Assembly: GCA_900544435.1 (NCBI GenBank)
Contig: UQVG01000013.1
Location: 1-17,425 of the forward strand
From: an uncultured Erysipelotrichaceae bacterium
GTDB taxonomy: Bacteria > Bacillota_I > Bacilli_A > Erysipelotrichales > Coprobacillaceae
DNA: 17,425 nt
Direction of reading: 5' to 3'
The position numbers were made by a program, and so were the translations under genes. Each line of letters opens with the position of its first letter. Positions within the stretch are counted from its first letter, which is position 1. Below are positions 1 through 6,569 of this stretch, piece by piece. The notes under the pieces were generated by a model. That model did not search any database, had not been told where the DNA came from, and worked only from the letters and a program-made list of their open reading frames with translations.

Positions 1-1238
1 GCATCTTCCAAAACAGCAATGTCTTCATTACCATAAATATCTAAATATTTTTCTAATACAATTTTATCCTCTGTTAAAGTGCCAGTTTTGTCTGTACAAA
101 AAACATTCATAGATCCGAAGCTTTCTACAGAGTCTAATTTTTTTACAATTGTTTTTTTCTTAGACATTTGCACAGCGCCTTTCGATAAGCAAGAAGAAAG
201 AATTACAGGAAGAAGTAAAGGCGTAATACCTATAGCTATTGCAACAGAAAATGTGAAAGCTGTTAGCAAATCATGCTTCCATACATTAACTATAAATGTA
301 AGAGGAATCATAAAAATCATGAACTTTGTTAGTAATTTACTAATATTTTCTATACCCTTTTGAAACTCTGTTTTTGGTTTTCCAGAAGTAATTGAATGTG
401 CAACTTTTCCAAAATAAGTATTGTCAGCAATTTTTATAACAGCACATTTGGCAGAACCACTTATAACATTTGTGCCCATAAAGCAAATATTATCTAAATC
501 TGTTATACTTTCTAAATCATCTATAGATGTTAAAAGAGAATCTGGAAGTTTTTTTATCGAGTCAGATTCACCAGTAATAGAAGATTGACCTAAGAATAAA
601 TCTTTAGACTCTAAAACTCGTAAGTCTGCAGGAACCATGTCACCAGCAGATAATAAAACGATATCCCCTACAGTAAAATCTTTAAATGGAATTTTTTGTT
701 TTATTCCATTTCGTATAACAGTACCTTTTGTTTGGACCATAGCTTTTAATTTTTCAGCGGCTTTGTTAGAACGAAATTCTTGAAAGAATTCTAAAAGAGT
801 ACTTACGAGAACTAAACAAATAATAACAATTATATTTGCTGGATTAGGATTTTTAGGAAGTACAATATCTGTATAAATTAAAACCAACGAAATTCCTAGT
901 AATATAGCATTAAAAGGACTAAATAAACTTTCAAAAAAATAATTACCTTTATTTGTATAGAGGCTTAAATCTACAAAATAGTTAAAATAAATACTAAATT
1001 TTCCAGAATTACGATGTGACATAAAACCTTTAAAACCATCTTTTAAAAGACCTATAGATGGATTGTAGATTCTATTAACAGGTAAAATTTTAATATTATT
1101 AATACTACTAAACGGAACGGTAATGTCTACATTAGATTCATTTTTAATCATTAAAGCATCTTCGTTTAAAATAAGTTGTGGTACATCATCAGAAATACTT
1201 GTTACTGAAAATTGTGCTTTTATTCTTTTTTCTTCCAT
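1..1238 (-). CDS. P-type ATPase, MgtA-like (class IIIB), N-terminal 412 codons; runs off left edge
   Basis: Membrane cation pump that would use ATP and an aspartyl-phosphate intermediate. Translating the complement from ATG at 1238 gives an open frame to the window edge. Visible are paired membrane segments at about residues 109-126 and 134-152, the EFRSNKAAEKL block typical of MgtA pumps at about 154-164, the actuator TGES at 222-225, a second membrane pair at about 305-350, and the phosphorylation site DKTGT with D383. The match around D383 points to magnesium-importing ATPases. Two things are odd. The M4 motif reads TPLLLP (339-344) where MgtA has TPEMLP, so the acidic membrane residue is missing. 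The first 100 residues do not look like the usual cation-ATPase N-domain and appear beta-rich. GGAGG at 1247-1251 (complement) fixes the start. Substrate is therefore uncertain; the nucleotide-binding domain and C-terminal helices lie outside the window. Confidence 0.85.
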   Translation of the reverse strand, partial: MEEKRIKAQFSVTSISDDVPQLILNEDALMIKNESNVDITVPFSSINNIKILPVNRIYNPSIGLLKDGFKGFMSHRNSGKFSIYFNYFVDLSLYTNKGNYFFESLFSPFNAILLGISLVLIYTDIVLPKNPNPANIIVIICLVLVSTLLEFFQEFRSNKAAEKLKAMVQTKGTVIRNGIKQKIPFKDFTVGDIVLLSAGDMVPADLRVLESKDLFLGQSSITGESDSIKKLPDSLLTSIDDLESITDLDNICFMGTNVISGSAKCAVIKIADNTYFGKVAHSITSGKPKTEFQKGIENISKLLTKFMIFMIPLTFIVNVWKHDLLTAFTFSVAIAIGITPLLLPVILSSCLSKGAVQMSKKKTIVKKLDSVESFGSMNVFCTDKTGTLTEDKIVLEKYLDIYGNEDIAVLED

Positions 1239-1309
1239 TGCAAAAACCTCCTTTTTTCAAAAAATAAATTCATTACATCGAAGTGCTTTATTATTTCTAT
1301 CTTTAAAAA

Positions 1310-1318
1310 ATTATACCA
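1310..1318 (-). promoter_or_regulatory. Probable extended -10 promoter of the P-type ATPase
   Basis: The complement reads TGGTATAAT, a TGnTATAAT extended -10 element, about 72 bases upstream of the ATPase start. No good -35 hexamer sits 17 bases further up (CAATAT). The leader is too short and has none of the conserved blocks I would expect of a magnesium M-box riboswitch. Confidence 0.5.
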
Positions 1319-1502
1319 TATAATATGTAAAAATATTGCGATTTAATCAACTTTTTAATGCGTTATAATAAGTTTTAATATCACTTTCGAAAATAAATGT
1401 TATTCTTTAAAAAATACATTTAGATTTATATATAGAATTATTTAGTGTATGAAGATAATTCTTTAATATGTTAAATCAAAATAGATAACCAATAGAAATA
1501 TG

Positions 1503-1511
1503 TGATATAAT
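1503..1511 (+). promoter_or_regulatory. Extended -10 promoter of the sirtuin-led accessory run
   Basis: TGATATAAT matches TGnTATAAT and lies 27 bases before the sirtuin ATG. The -35 region is weak. No other convincing promoter is seen before 6443, so this one may drive all nine following genes. Confidence 0.6.
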
Positions 1512-1538
1512 TTTGATTAGTTAAAGGAGTTGATTTAT

Positions 1539-2093
1539 ATGAAAATATTAGCTTTTACAGGAGCAGGAATATCAAAACAAAGTAATATTCCAACATTTAT
1601 GGAAAGACCAGATGTAAGGGAAAAACTATTTAGAAGTTATGCCAATACACATCATGAAGAATATAATGAAGTTATTAAACAACTTAAAGCCAATATGAAT
1701 GGTGCTCAACCCAATGATGCGCATATTGCTTTAGCCAAGTATCATGTACCAATTATTACGATGAATATTGATGGATTGCATAAACTAGCTGGAAGTGATG
1801 CTTTAGAATTACATGGTGGTTTACCAGAAGATGATGAAATGGATATTGCATATTCTTTATATAATAAACCGGTACTTTATGGTGATCCAGCACCAAATTA
1901 TCAAAAGGCTTATGAAATGGTTTATAAATTACAACCAGGAGATATCTTTTTGGTAGTAGGATGTTCATTTCATACAGGAATATCTGTTGATTTAAGAGAA
2001 GTTGCGAAAGCTAGAGGAGCAAGAATTATCGAAATACAAGAAGATGCTGCTCATAATGTTAGAAAAGTATTAGAAGAATTAATGAAAGGATGA
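1539..2093 (+). CDS. Compact Sir2-family (sirtuin) NAD+-dependent protein, no zinc module
   Basis: Sirtuins use NAD+ to remove acyl groups from lysine or, in some branches, to transfer ADP-ribose. The 184-residue product shows the Rossmann NAD+ motif GAGIS at 8-12 followed by SNIPTF (15-20), then PNDAHIALA (58-66), NIDGLH at 76-81, the catalytic histidine in ELHGG (H92), KPVLYGDPAP at 110-119 in the place of the family RPxVVxFGE block, and VGCSF at 140-144. Between H92 and KPVLYG only about 17 residues remain and there is no cysteine, so the Cys4 zinc ribbon of normal sirtuins is absent; this explains the length of 184 against the usual 230-250. A TTG at 1530 overlaps the ribosome binding site AAAGGAG, so the ATG at 1539 is the likely start. 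It leads the accessory run and ends five bases before the next frame. Deacylase versus ADP-ribosyltransferase activity cannot be decided from sequence. Confidence 0.85.
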   Translation: MKILAFTGAGISKQSNIPTFMERPDVREKLFRSYANTHHEEYNEVIKQLKANMNGAQPNDAHIALAKYHVPIITMNIDGLHKLAGSDALELHGGLPEDDEMDIAYSLYNKPVLYGDPAPNYQKAYEMVYKLQPGDIFLVVGCSFHTGISVDLREVAKARGARIIEIQEDAAHNVRKVLEELMKG

Positions 2094-2098
2094 TTTAA

Positions 2099-2551
2099 AT
2101 AGAGTTATTTCAAGGTGATAAAACAATTATAGAGCAACCTAAAATTATTACTGATGGTCATTATAAAGATTTTGGTTATGGTTTTTATTGTACAAATTTA
2201 GAAAAACAAGCAAAACGTTGGGCATTAGTTAAACAACATGGACATGTTGTTAATGTCTATGATTATTTAGAAAACAAATCATTAAACACACTTGTATTTG
2301 GTGAAATGACGGATGCATGGCTTGATTTTGTTGTGACTTGTAGACAAGGTACTAAACATGATTATGACATGGTAGAAGGTCCAATGGCTGATGATACTAT
2401 TTGGAATTATGTTGATGATTTTACACGTGGAGAAATTTCAAGAACTGCTTTTTGGGAATTGGTTAAATTCAAATATCCTACTCATCAAATTGTATTTTGT
2501 AGCGAGAAAGCTTTAAAACAACTTCATTTTAAAAGGAGTTATTCATTATGA
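2099..2551 (+). CDS. DUF3990-family ADP-ribosyltransferase-fold protein with ATA in place of the start codon
   Basis: The open frame gives 150 residues beginning (I/M)ELFQGDKT, then KDFGYGFYCT, QAKRWAL, AWLDFVV, CRQG, YDMVEGPMADDTIWNYV and YPTHQIVFCSEKAL. I recognise this from memory as the DUF3990 family, which groups with ADP-ribosyltransferase folds. Family members of this branch begin M-x-L-(Y/F)-Q-G, so the family start falls exactly on the ATA at 2099. A stop (TAA, 2096-2098) lies directly before it, and no ATG, GTG or TTG occurs in frame until 2306, which would remove 69 residues including the FGxGFYxT core. GAAAGGA at 2084-2090 is well spaced for a start at 2099. So it is either an AUA-initiated gene or one silenced by ATG-to-ATA. 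It sits five bases after the sirtuin stop and overlaps the next gene by ATGA, which suggests coupled translation. The target molecule is unknown. Confidence 0.75.
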   Translation: MELFQGDKTIIEQPKIITDGHYKDFGYGFYCTNLEKQAKRWALVKQHGHVVNVYDYLENKSLNTLVFGEMTDAWLDFVVTCRQGTKHDYDMVEGPMADDTIWNYVDDFTRGEISRTAFWELVKFKYPTHQIVFCSEKALKQLHFKRSYSL

Positions 2552-3018
2552 TTAATAAATACTTTGAAGACGAAGAAATTCAACAAAATGATCTTTTCTT
2601 TATGTGTTCAATGATTGAACGTGTTGCACGTAAAATACACCAAAGAAATAAATATGTTGTTAATACTCTTGGTTATGAAAATCTTTATCATCTTATCAGT
2701 CTTGCAAGTGTGTTGCATTGTGAAAATCCTGATAAAGTCGTTGATGATTGGATCAATGAATATCATTTAGAAAAAGGAACATTTAATATAAAAGATGTTG
2801 ATAAAGAATTATGTACAATTATACCGACACCTACCGATATGGGAAAGGTATATATGCGTCTTATTGTAGATACAGCTTTATCAGAGGAAGATTATGTATC
2901 GGGTATTATACGCGTTTATAATGATGATATTTGTAAAATAATTGATAACTATACAAATGGGGCATTTTATGAACCTTCTTATGTTATTGCAAGAGCATAT
3001 AAAGAGGGTGAATTTTAG
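2548..3018 (+). CDS. Conserved protein, usual partner of DUF3990 (DUF3791-like N-terminus)
   Basis: A 156-residue soluble acidic protein. The first 60 residues (NDLFFMCSMIERVARKIHQR and on to about 60) resemble the short helical DUF3791 proteins that accompany DUF3990 genes. The rest, including VDKELCTIIPTPTDMGKVY, IIRVYNDDICKIIDNY and YEPSYVIARAY, looks like a conserved block that I recall only as an uncharacterised neighbour of DUF3990. The ATG overlaps the stop of the preceding gene (ATGA) and AAAAGGAG lies just upstream, so the two products should be made in proportion. This would fit an inhibitor or partner of the DUF3990 protein, but that role is inferred from position only. Confidence 0.7.
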   Translation: MINKYFEDEEIQQNDLFFMCSMIERVARKIHQRNKYVVNTLGYENLYHLISLASVLHCENPDKVVDDWINEYHLEKGTFNIKDVDKELCTIIPTPTDMGKVYMRLIVDTALSEEDYVSGIIRVYNDDICKIIDNYTNGAFYEPSYVIARAYKEGEF

Positions 3019-3034
3019 AAAGGAAAATTAATTG

Positions 3035-3490
3035 ATGAATACGATTTTAATTAAACCACATCATTTTATTGATATTATTAAGTTATATGGATCAGGAATA
3101 GAAAAATTTGTTCCTGATGAAAAAATGGGACATGATTTTTATAAGGTTGCTAATGAAATTATTGATAACCCATCTATTGATTTAAAACTAACAATTGATG
3201 GAGATGATATTTGTAAACCTTGTAAAAAGTATCATGAACAATGTATAGATCCATTAACTCATATACAAGGATATACTAGTAAAGATGTTTATAATAAAAC
3301 TTTAGATAAAAGAATTATAAAATTATATAACTTAAATGATGAACATTATACGGCAAAACAATTATGTTCTATAATTCAAAATAATAAAGAATATATCTTT
3401 GAAGTTTGGAATGAAGAAGATAATGAGGTAACACAAAAAAGATATGAATTGTTTTTAAAAGGGGCTCATAAATTTTTAAATAAGAATTAA
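3035..3490 (+). CDS. DUF1284-like protein with a cysteine metal-binding motif
   Basis: A 151-residue soluble protein. Near the N-terminus KPHHF (7-11) recalls the RPHHL opening of DUF1284 proteins, and DDIC-x2-C-x6-C (C60, C63, C70) recalls their cysteine cluster, thought to bind iron-sulfur or another metal. The C-terminal half (TLDKRIIKLYNLNDEHYTAKQLC and onward) is less like that family. A TTG at 3032 is in frame, but the ribosome binding site GAAAGGA at 3018-3024 fits the ATG at 3035. The spacing of 16 bases after the previous stop supports one transcript. The function is unknown. Confidence 0.6.
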   Translation: MNTILIKPHHFIDIIKLYGSGIEKFVPDEKMGHDFYKVANEIIDNPSIDLKLTIDGDDICKPCKKYHEQCIDPLTHIQGYTSKDVYNKTLDKRIIKLYNLNDEHYTAKQLCSIIQNNKEYIFEVWNEEDNEVTQKRYELFLKGAHKFLNKN

Positions 3491-3501
3491 AGGAGATTGT
3501 T

Positions 3502-4203
3502 ATGGGATTAGATGTTTATTCAGGAACTTTAACACGTTATTATACACATCATTGAAAAACAAAAGCACAACAATATGCTGAAAGTCATGGTTTAAAGTTT
3601 CAAACAATTCGTTCCAATCAAGAGGAAGAAGATTTATCTGTTGAAGAAGTATTGGATATTACTACAAATTGGAAAGATAACATCATTTATGGATTAAAAA
3701 TGGATGATGTTTTATGGCATGAAGATTACCAAACGACACCTTATTATACAAATAAGCCAGATTGGGATGCTTTAAATGCTTTACTATTATATATTTCAGC
3801 AAAATATACAAATCAAGAAGTACCAAAAACTATTGAAAGAAATATCAATATTTATGAACATCCTATTGTTAAAGAATTTATAGAAACAAAAGACTTTCAA
3901 GTTTCATTATTTGATGGAAGTGGTTGGTGGATACCAATTAAACGTAACATCATGTTTAATTATGTATTACCTAATGATGAAAAATGCACACTAGCAACAA
4001 GTTCTTTACTTTTAGCTGAATTAGAAAGATATAATCGTTTTGAATGGAATGAAGATGAAGAAACGATTATATCTTGGCAAAAGAGCGAAGGTTATGGAGA
4101 TGATTATAATACGGAATCACTAGCTAAATTTGCTTTTTCTATTTTATGGCAAGCAGCAAAGTTTTCTTTAGAAAATGGAACAGTCATAATTTTTGATTAT
4201 TAA
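3502..4203 (+). pseudogene. Conserved hypothetical gene interrupted by an in-frame TGA at codon 18
   Basis: ATG at 3502 with AAAGGAG just before it begins MGLDVYSGTLTRYYTHH, then TGA (3553-3555), then the same frame stays open to TAA at 4201-4203 with KTKAQQYAESHGLKF and a further 200 coding residues. The restored product would be 234 codons long with stop. The MGLDVYxGxLTRYY opening is one I recall from uncharacterised soluble proteins, where a tryptophan follows at about this place, so TGG-to-TGA is the simplest explanation. Codon use and spacing on both sides look normal and no frameshift is seen. The remaining part is rich in tryptophan and acidic residues (GSGWWIPI, FEWNEDEE). The first in-frame ATG after the stop is near 3700 and has no clear ribosome binding site, so a shorter product is doubtful. 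Readthrough cannot be excluded. Confidence 0.75.
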
Positions 4204-4215
4204 TGGAGATTTTTA

Positions 4216-4740
4216 ATGAAAAGTGATTTTGTTATACAAATAATAGGGTTAATAGGCACTTTTTTATTCTTTATTTCTTTTCAATGCAAAAGTAATAAAA
4301 ATCTTTTTCGAGTGCAATTTGTGTCTTATTTATGCTATACATTTCATCTTTTATTACTGGGCGCTATTACCGGTGGAATCAGCTATATCTTAAATACAAT
4401 TCGTTCATTTTGCCTAGGTAGTCAAAATGAAAAATTAAAGAGTAAAAAAATGTGTATGCTTATTTGTACTCTACAATTAGTAGGAATGGCTTTTACGTGG
4501 TCAGGGTGGATTTCTATGTTACCAGTGATGGCTAATATTGCTGCAACGATTGCTGGATATAGTAACAATGCACACAAAATACGTCTTGCAGGGATGTTGA
4601 TTAATTCTCCACTTTGGATTGTTTATGATCTTATTGTTGGCTCTTGGGCAGGTATTTTAGATGAAGTTGTGAGTGAATTGTCGATGATTATTTCTATTAT
4701 ACGTTATGGTTGGAAAAATTTAGATCATATCAAAGAGTGA
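4216..4740 (+). CDS. YgjV-family integral membrane protein
   Basis: A 174-residue hydrophobic protein with about five to six membrane segments (roughly 6-22, 34-50, 80-96, 100-115, 124-142 and 148-163). The opening IIGLIGTFLFFISFQCKSNKNL, the early QF(V/L) segment and the NIAATIAGYSNNAHKIRLAGMLINSP block are what I associate with the YgjV inner-membrane family, which has no established role. It begins 12 bases after the broken gene with a TGGAGA binding site and ends with TGA, showing that TGA is a real stop here. Confidence 0.75.
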   Translation: MKSDFVIQIIGLIGTFLFFISFQCKSNKNLFRVQFVSYLCYTFHLLLLGAITGGISYILNTIRSFCLGSQNEKLKSKKMCMLICTLQLVGMAFTWSGWISMLPVMANIAATIAGYSNNAHKIRLAGMLINSPLWIVYDLIVGSWAGILDEVVSELSMIISIIRYGWKNLDHIKE

Positions 4741-4756
4741 AAGGAGAAAAAGGAAA

Positions 4757-5656
4757 ATGTTAAAAAAGGAAAAAGCTTATTTTCATTTACCGGGATTATT
4801 TGAGTTTTATGAATTGTATAAAGTCTTTTTACCTTTATTTTATCATCATCGAGAATACTTTTATGATTGGTGTGAAATAGGTTCTATTTATGGAAGTCCT
4901 GAAGATTGTTTATGGGGTGGAGGACGTCTTGGTGAAGGAAATCAAAACCCTTATGAAGTTCTTTCTCTTATGAATCAATATCATATTTCCTCGCGACTTA
5001 CTTTCAGCAATTCTTTACTCCAAGAAAAACATCTTCAAGATAAAAGATGTAATGACCTTTGTGCTTTATTTGAAAAGAGTGAGATTCAAAGTGGAATTAT
5101 TATTCATTCTGATTTATTGATGGAATATTTAAAAAAGAAATATCCACGTTTTTATTTTGTTTCTTCAACAACGAAAGTTCTTACAAAATTTGAAGAATTA
5201 ATTGATGAATTAAAGAGGGATGACTTTTTATATGTTGTTCCAGATTTTCGTTTAAATAAAGTTCAACAATTAGAAAATCTTTCACAAAAACAAAAAGATA
5301 AAATTGAATTTTTATGTAATGAATGCTGTTTTATAGGATGTCTTGAACGAAAGAAATGTTATGAAACAGTTAGCCGTCAAAATCTAGGAGAAGATTGTTT
5401 AGATCATATATGTAAGGCTCCAGGTTCTAAAGAAGGATATCGCTTTTCAAAAGCAATGCAAAATCCTAGTTTTATTAGTGTTGAAGATATTCAAAATAAT
5501 TATCTGCCAAAAGGCTTTTCGCAATTTAAAATTGAGGGAAGAAGTTTAGGAAGTGCTTTAGTGTTAGAATTTTTACTTTATTATATGGTCAAACCGGAAT
5601 ATCAAATACATGTAAGAGAAGCAATTTATTTAGATAATATGTTAGATTTATTTTAA
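4757..5656 (+). CDS. Conserved cysteine-rich protein, possibly U32-peptidase/UbiU-like barrel
   Basis: A 299-residue soluble protein. It has a conserved N-terminal signature LPGLFEFYEL (11-20), then GSIYGSPEDCLWGGGR (42-57), RLTFSNSLL (80-88), VSSTTKVL (135-142) and VVPDFRLN (160-167). These alternating short strands ending in polar loops suggest a TIM barrel. A cysteine cluster follows at C187, C190, C191, C195 and C201 and more at C214 and C219, and could hold an iron-sulfur cluster as in UbiU/UbiV-type U32 proteins. The C-terminal KIEGRSLGS (about 258-266) also recalls U32 proteins. I know this as an uncharacterised family of gut Bacillota and cannot assign a substrate. Two ribosome binding-like stretches, AAAGGAG and AAAGGA, precede the ATG. 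Confidence 0.55.
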   Translation: MLKKEKAYFHLPGLFEFYELYKVFLPLFYHHREYFYDWCEIGSIYGSPEDCLWGGGRLGEGNQNPYEVLSLMNQYHISSRLTFSNSLLQEKHLQDKRCNDLCALFEKSEIQSGIIIHSDLLMEYLKKKYPRFYFVSSTTKVLTKFEELIDELKRDDFLYVVPDFRLNKVQQLENLSQKQKDKIEFLCNECCFIGCLERKKCYETVSRQNLGEDCLDHICKAPGSKEGYRFSKAMQNPSFISVEDIQNNYLPKGFSQFKIEGRSLGSALVLEFLLYYMVKPEYQIHVREAIYLDNMLDLF

Positions 5657-5668
5657 AGGAGGGAGAGT

Positions 5669-6151
5669 ATGAATGTTATCATTGAAGGTCTGATTTTAAG
5701 TTTGTGTCTTTATTTGAGTTGTGCTTGGGGAATCAAAGATGGACCAGTAAATATGGTTTATTTATATGATAAAGAAGTACAAGAAAGAGTTATTTCTTTA
5801 GGATTAATTACAGAAGAAAAGATTAAAACAGGTGGAAAACGTTTTAAAACATGGGGTTTACTTTTTTATTTTGGCTATTCTATTATTTGTGTTTATGTAA
5901 TTAATGGAGCAAGAGAATTTTTACCTGCTTTTATGCAATTTTTAGGTATTTTACTTATTATGGGTGTTTTTGATCGTATTGTTGTAGATACTTTATGGGT
6001 AGGACATACCAAGGCTTGGATCATTCCTCAAACAGAAGATTTGATGCCTTATATTCCTTTGAAAGTTCATCTTAAAAAATGGTTGATTACACTTGTTTTT
6101 TATCCAATAATTGCGGCTATTATTTGTGGAATCATTTCTGCTTTATTATAA
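5669..6151 (+). CDS. Unrecognised four-helix membrane protein
   Basis: 160 residues with predicted membrane helices at about 3-21, 61-79, 85-103 and 137-158. A polar loop between helices 1 and 2 is rich in charged residues, and FDRIVVDTLWVGHTKAWIIP (101-120) between helices 3 and 4 looks like the conserved functional loop. Both ends may lie on the same side of the membrane. AGGAGGG gives a strong binding site 12 bases after the preceding gene. I do not recognise the family. Confidence 0.65.
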   Translation: MNVIIEGLILSLCLYLSCAWGIKDGPVNMVYLYDKEVQERVISLGLITEEKIKTGGKRFKTWGLLFYFGYSIICVYVINGAREFLPAFMQFLGILLIMGVFDRIVVDTLWVGHTKAWIIPQTEDLMPYIPLKVHLKKWLITLVFYPIIAAIICGIISALL

Positions 6152-6170
6152 ATAAAAAAGGAGTATATAG

Positions 6171-6443
6171 ATGAAAATAGAATATAAAGAAGGTCTTATT
6201 GTTTTAAAAGATCAAGATGAAGAAGTCGGTTATATTAAATATGTTAAAAAAGAAGAAAATGTGATTGATGTTATTTCAACAGTTGTTCATGAAAAATATC
6301 AAGGTCAAGGAATGGCAGGAAAGCTTTTTGATGCTTTGATGGACTATGTAAAAGACAATTCTATGAAAATAATTCCATCTTGTAGCTATATTGAAAAGAA
6401 GCTTATGAAACTACCAAATTCGTGTGATTTTTTGCATAAATAG
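6171..6443 (+). CDS. Small YjdJ-type GNAT N-acetyltransferase
   Basis: 90 residues, matching the compact single-domain GNAT family that has only the acetyl-CoA core. The pattern is visible throughout: EVGYIKY (18-24) as a core strand, VISTVVHEKYQGQGMAGKLF with the CoA pyrophosphate-binding QGQGMAG at 44-50, and IIPSCSYIEKKL (67-78), where the PxCxY element is characteristic of this group. The substrate is not known for the family. It is the last gene of the accessory run, 19 bases after its neighbour, with AAAGGAG as binding site. No terminator follows it. Confidence 0.85.
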   Translation: MKIEYKEGLIVLKDQDEEVGYIKYVKKEENVIDVISTVVHEKYQGQGMAGKLFDALMDYVKDNSMKIIPSCSYIEKKLMKLPNSCDFLHK

Positions 6444-6460
6444 GGCAAAAAAGTATATTA

Positions 6461-6487
6461 TACGCAAAAAATTAATATTTATGCGTA
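6461..6487. repeat. Inverted repeat TACGCA / TGCGTA upstream of rpsU
   Basis: Arms at 6461-6466 and 6482-6487 are separated by 15 AT-only bases, 18 bases before the rpsU -35 box. No T-run follows on the plus strand, so it is a poor terminator; it could be a protein-binding site. Confidence 0.4.
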
Positions 6488-6504
6488 AAAATAACAATAT
6501 TTTC

Positions 6505-6533
6505 TTGCAATTAGGAAAGATTCTCTATATAAT
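6505..6533 (+). promoter_or_regulatory. rpsU promoter
   Basis: TTGCAA (6505-6510) and TATAAT (6528-6533) are 17 bases apart, close to the ideal housekeeping promoter, and the strongest seen in the window. The start of rpsU lies 37 bases downstream. Confidence 0.85.
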
Positions 6534-6569
6534 ACTTTTGTAAATTAAGAGTCAAAGGGGGGAATCATC

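Larger units (their letters stand above)
1239..1538. other. AT-rich divergent intergenic region
   Basis: About 300 bases separate the leftward ATPase gene from the rightward sirtuin gene. It holds the two ribosome binding sites and one extended -10 element for each direction. A further TATAAT-like stretch near 1363-1368 on the plus strand could be a second start point. I see no open reading frame with a ribosome binding site, RNA gene or clear repeat in the rest. Confidence 0.6.

Noticed and set aside
79..363. Plus-strand reading frame of 94 codons
   Set aside because: It is the antisense shadow of the P-type ATPase, which has clear motifs on the minus strand.
1239..1318. Magnesium riboswitch (M-box) in the ATPase leader
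   Set aside because: The leader is only about 70 bases, and no conserved M-box segments were seen.
1530..1538. TTG start giving three extra residues for the sirtuin
   Set aside because: The TTG overlaps the ribosome binding site AAAGGAG; the ATG at 1539 has the right spacing and gives the usual sirtuin N-terminus.
2306..2551. Short 81-residue gene starting at ATG 2306
   Set aside because: It is the C-terminal part of the DUF3990 frame, has no ribosome binding site, and would lack the conserved FGYGFYCT core.
3032..3034. TTG start of the DUF1284-like gene
   Set aside because: The ATG directly after it fits the binding site better and gives the family-like N-terminus.
3553..3555. TGA read as tryptophan throughout the genome (Mycoplasma-type code)
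   Set aside because: Several complete genes here end in TGA (2091, 2549, 4738) and all clear tryptophans are TGG.
3652..4203. Separate 183-residue gene starting at 3652
   Set aside because: It begins at a TTG inside the frame that continues from ATG 3502 through the TGA; no ribosome binding site precedes it.
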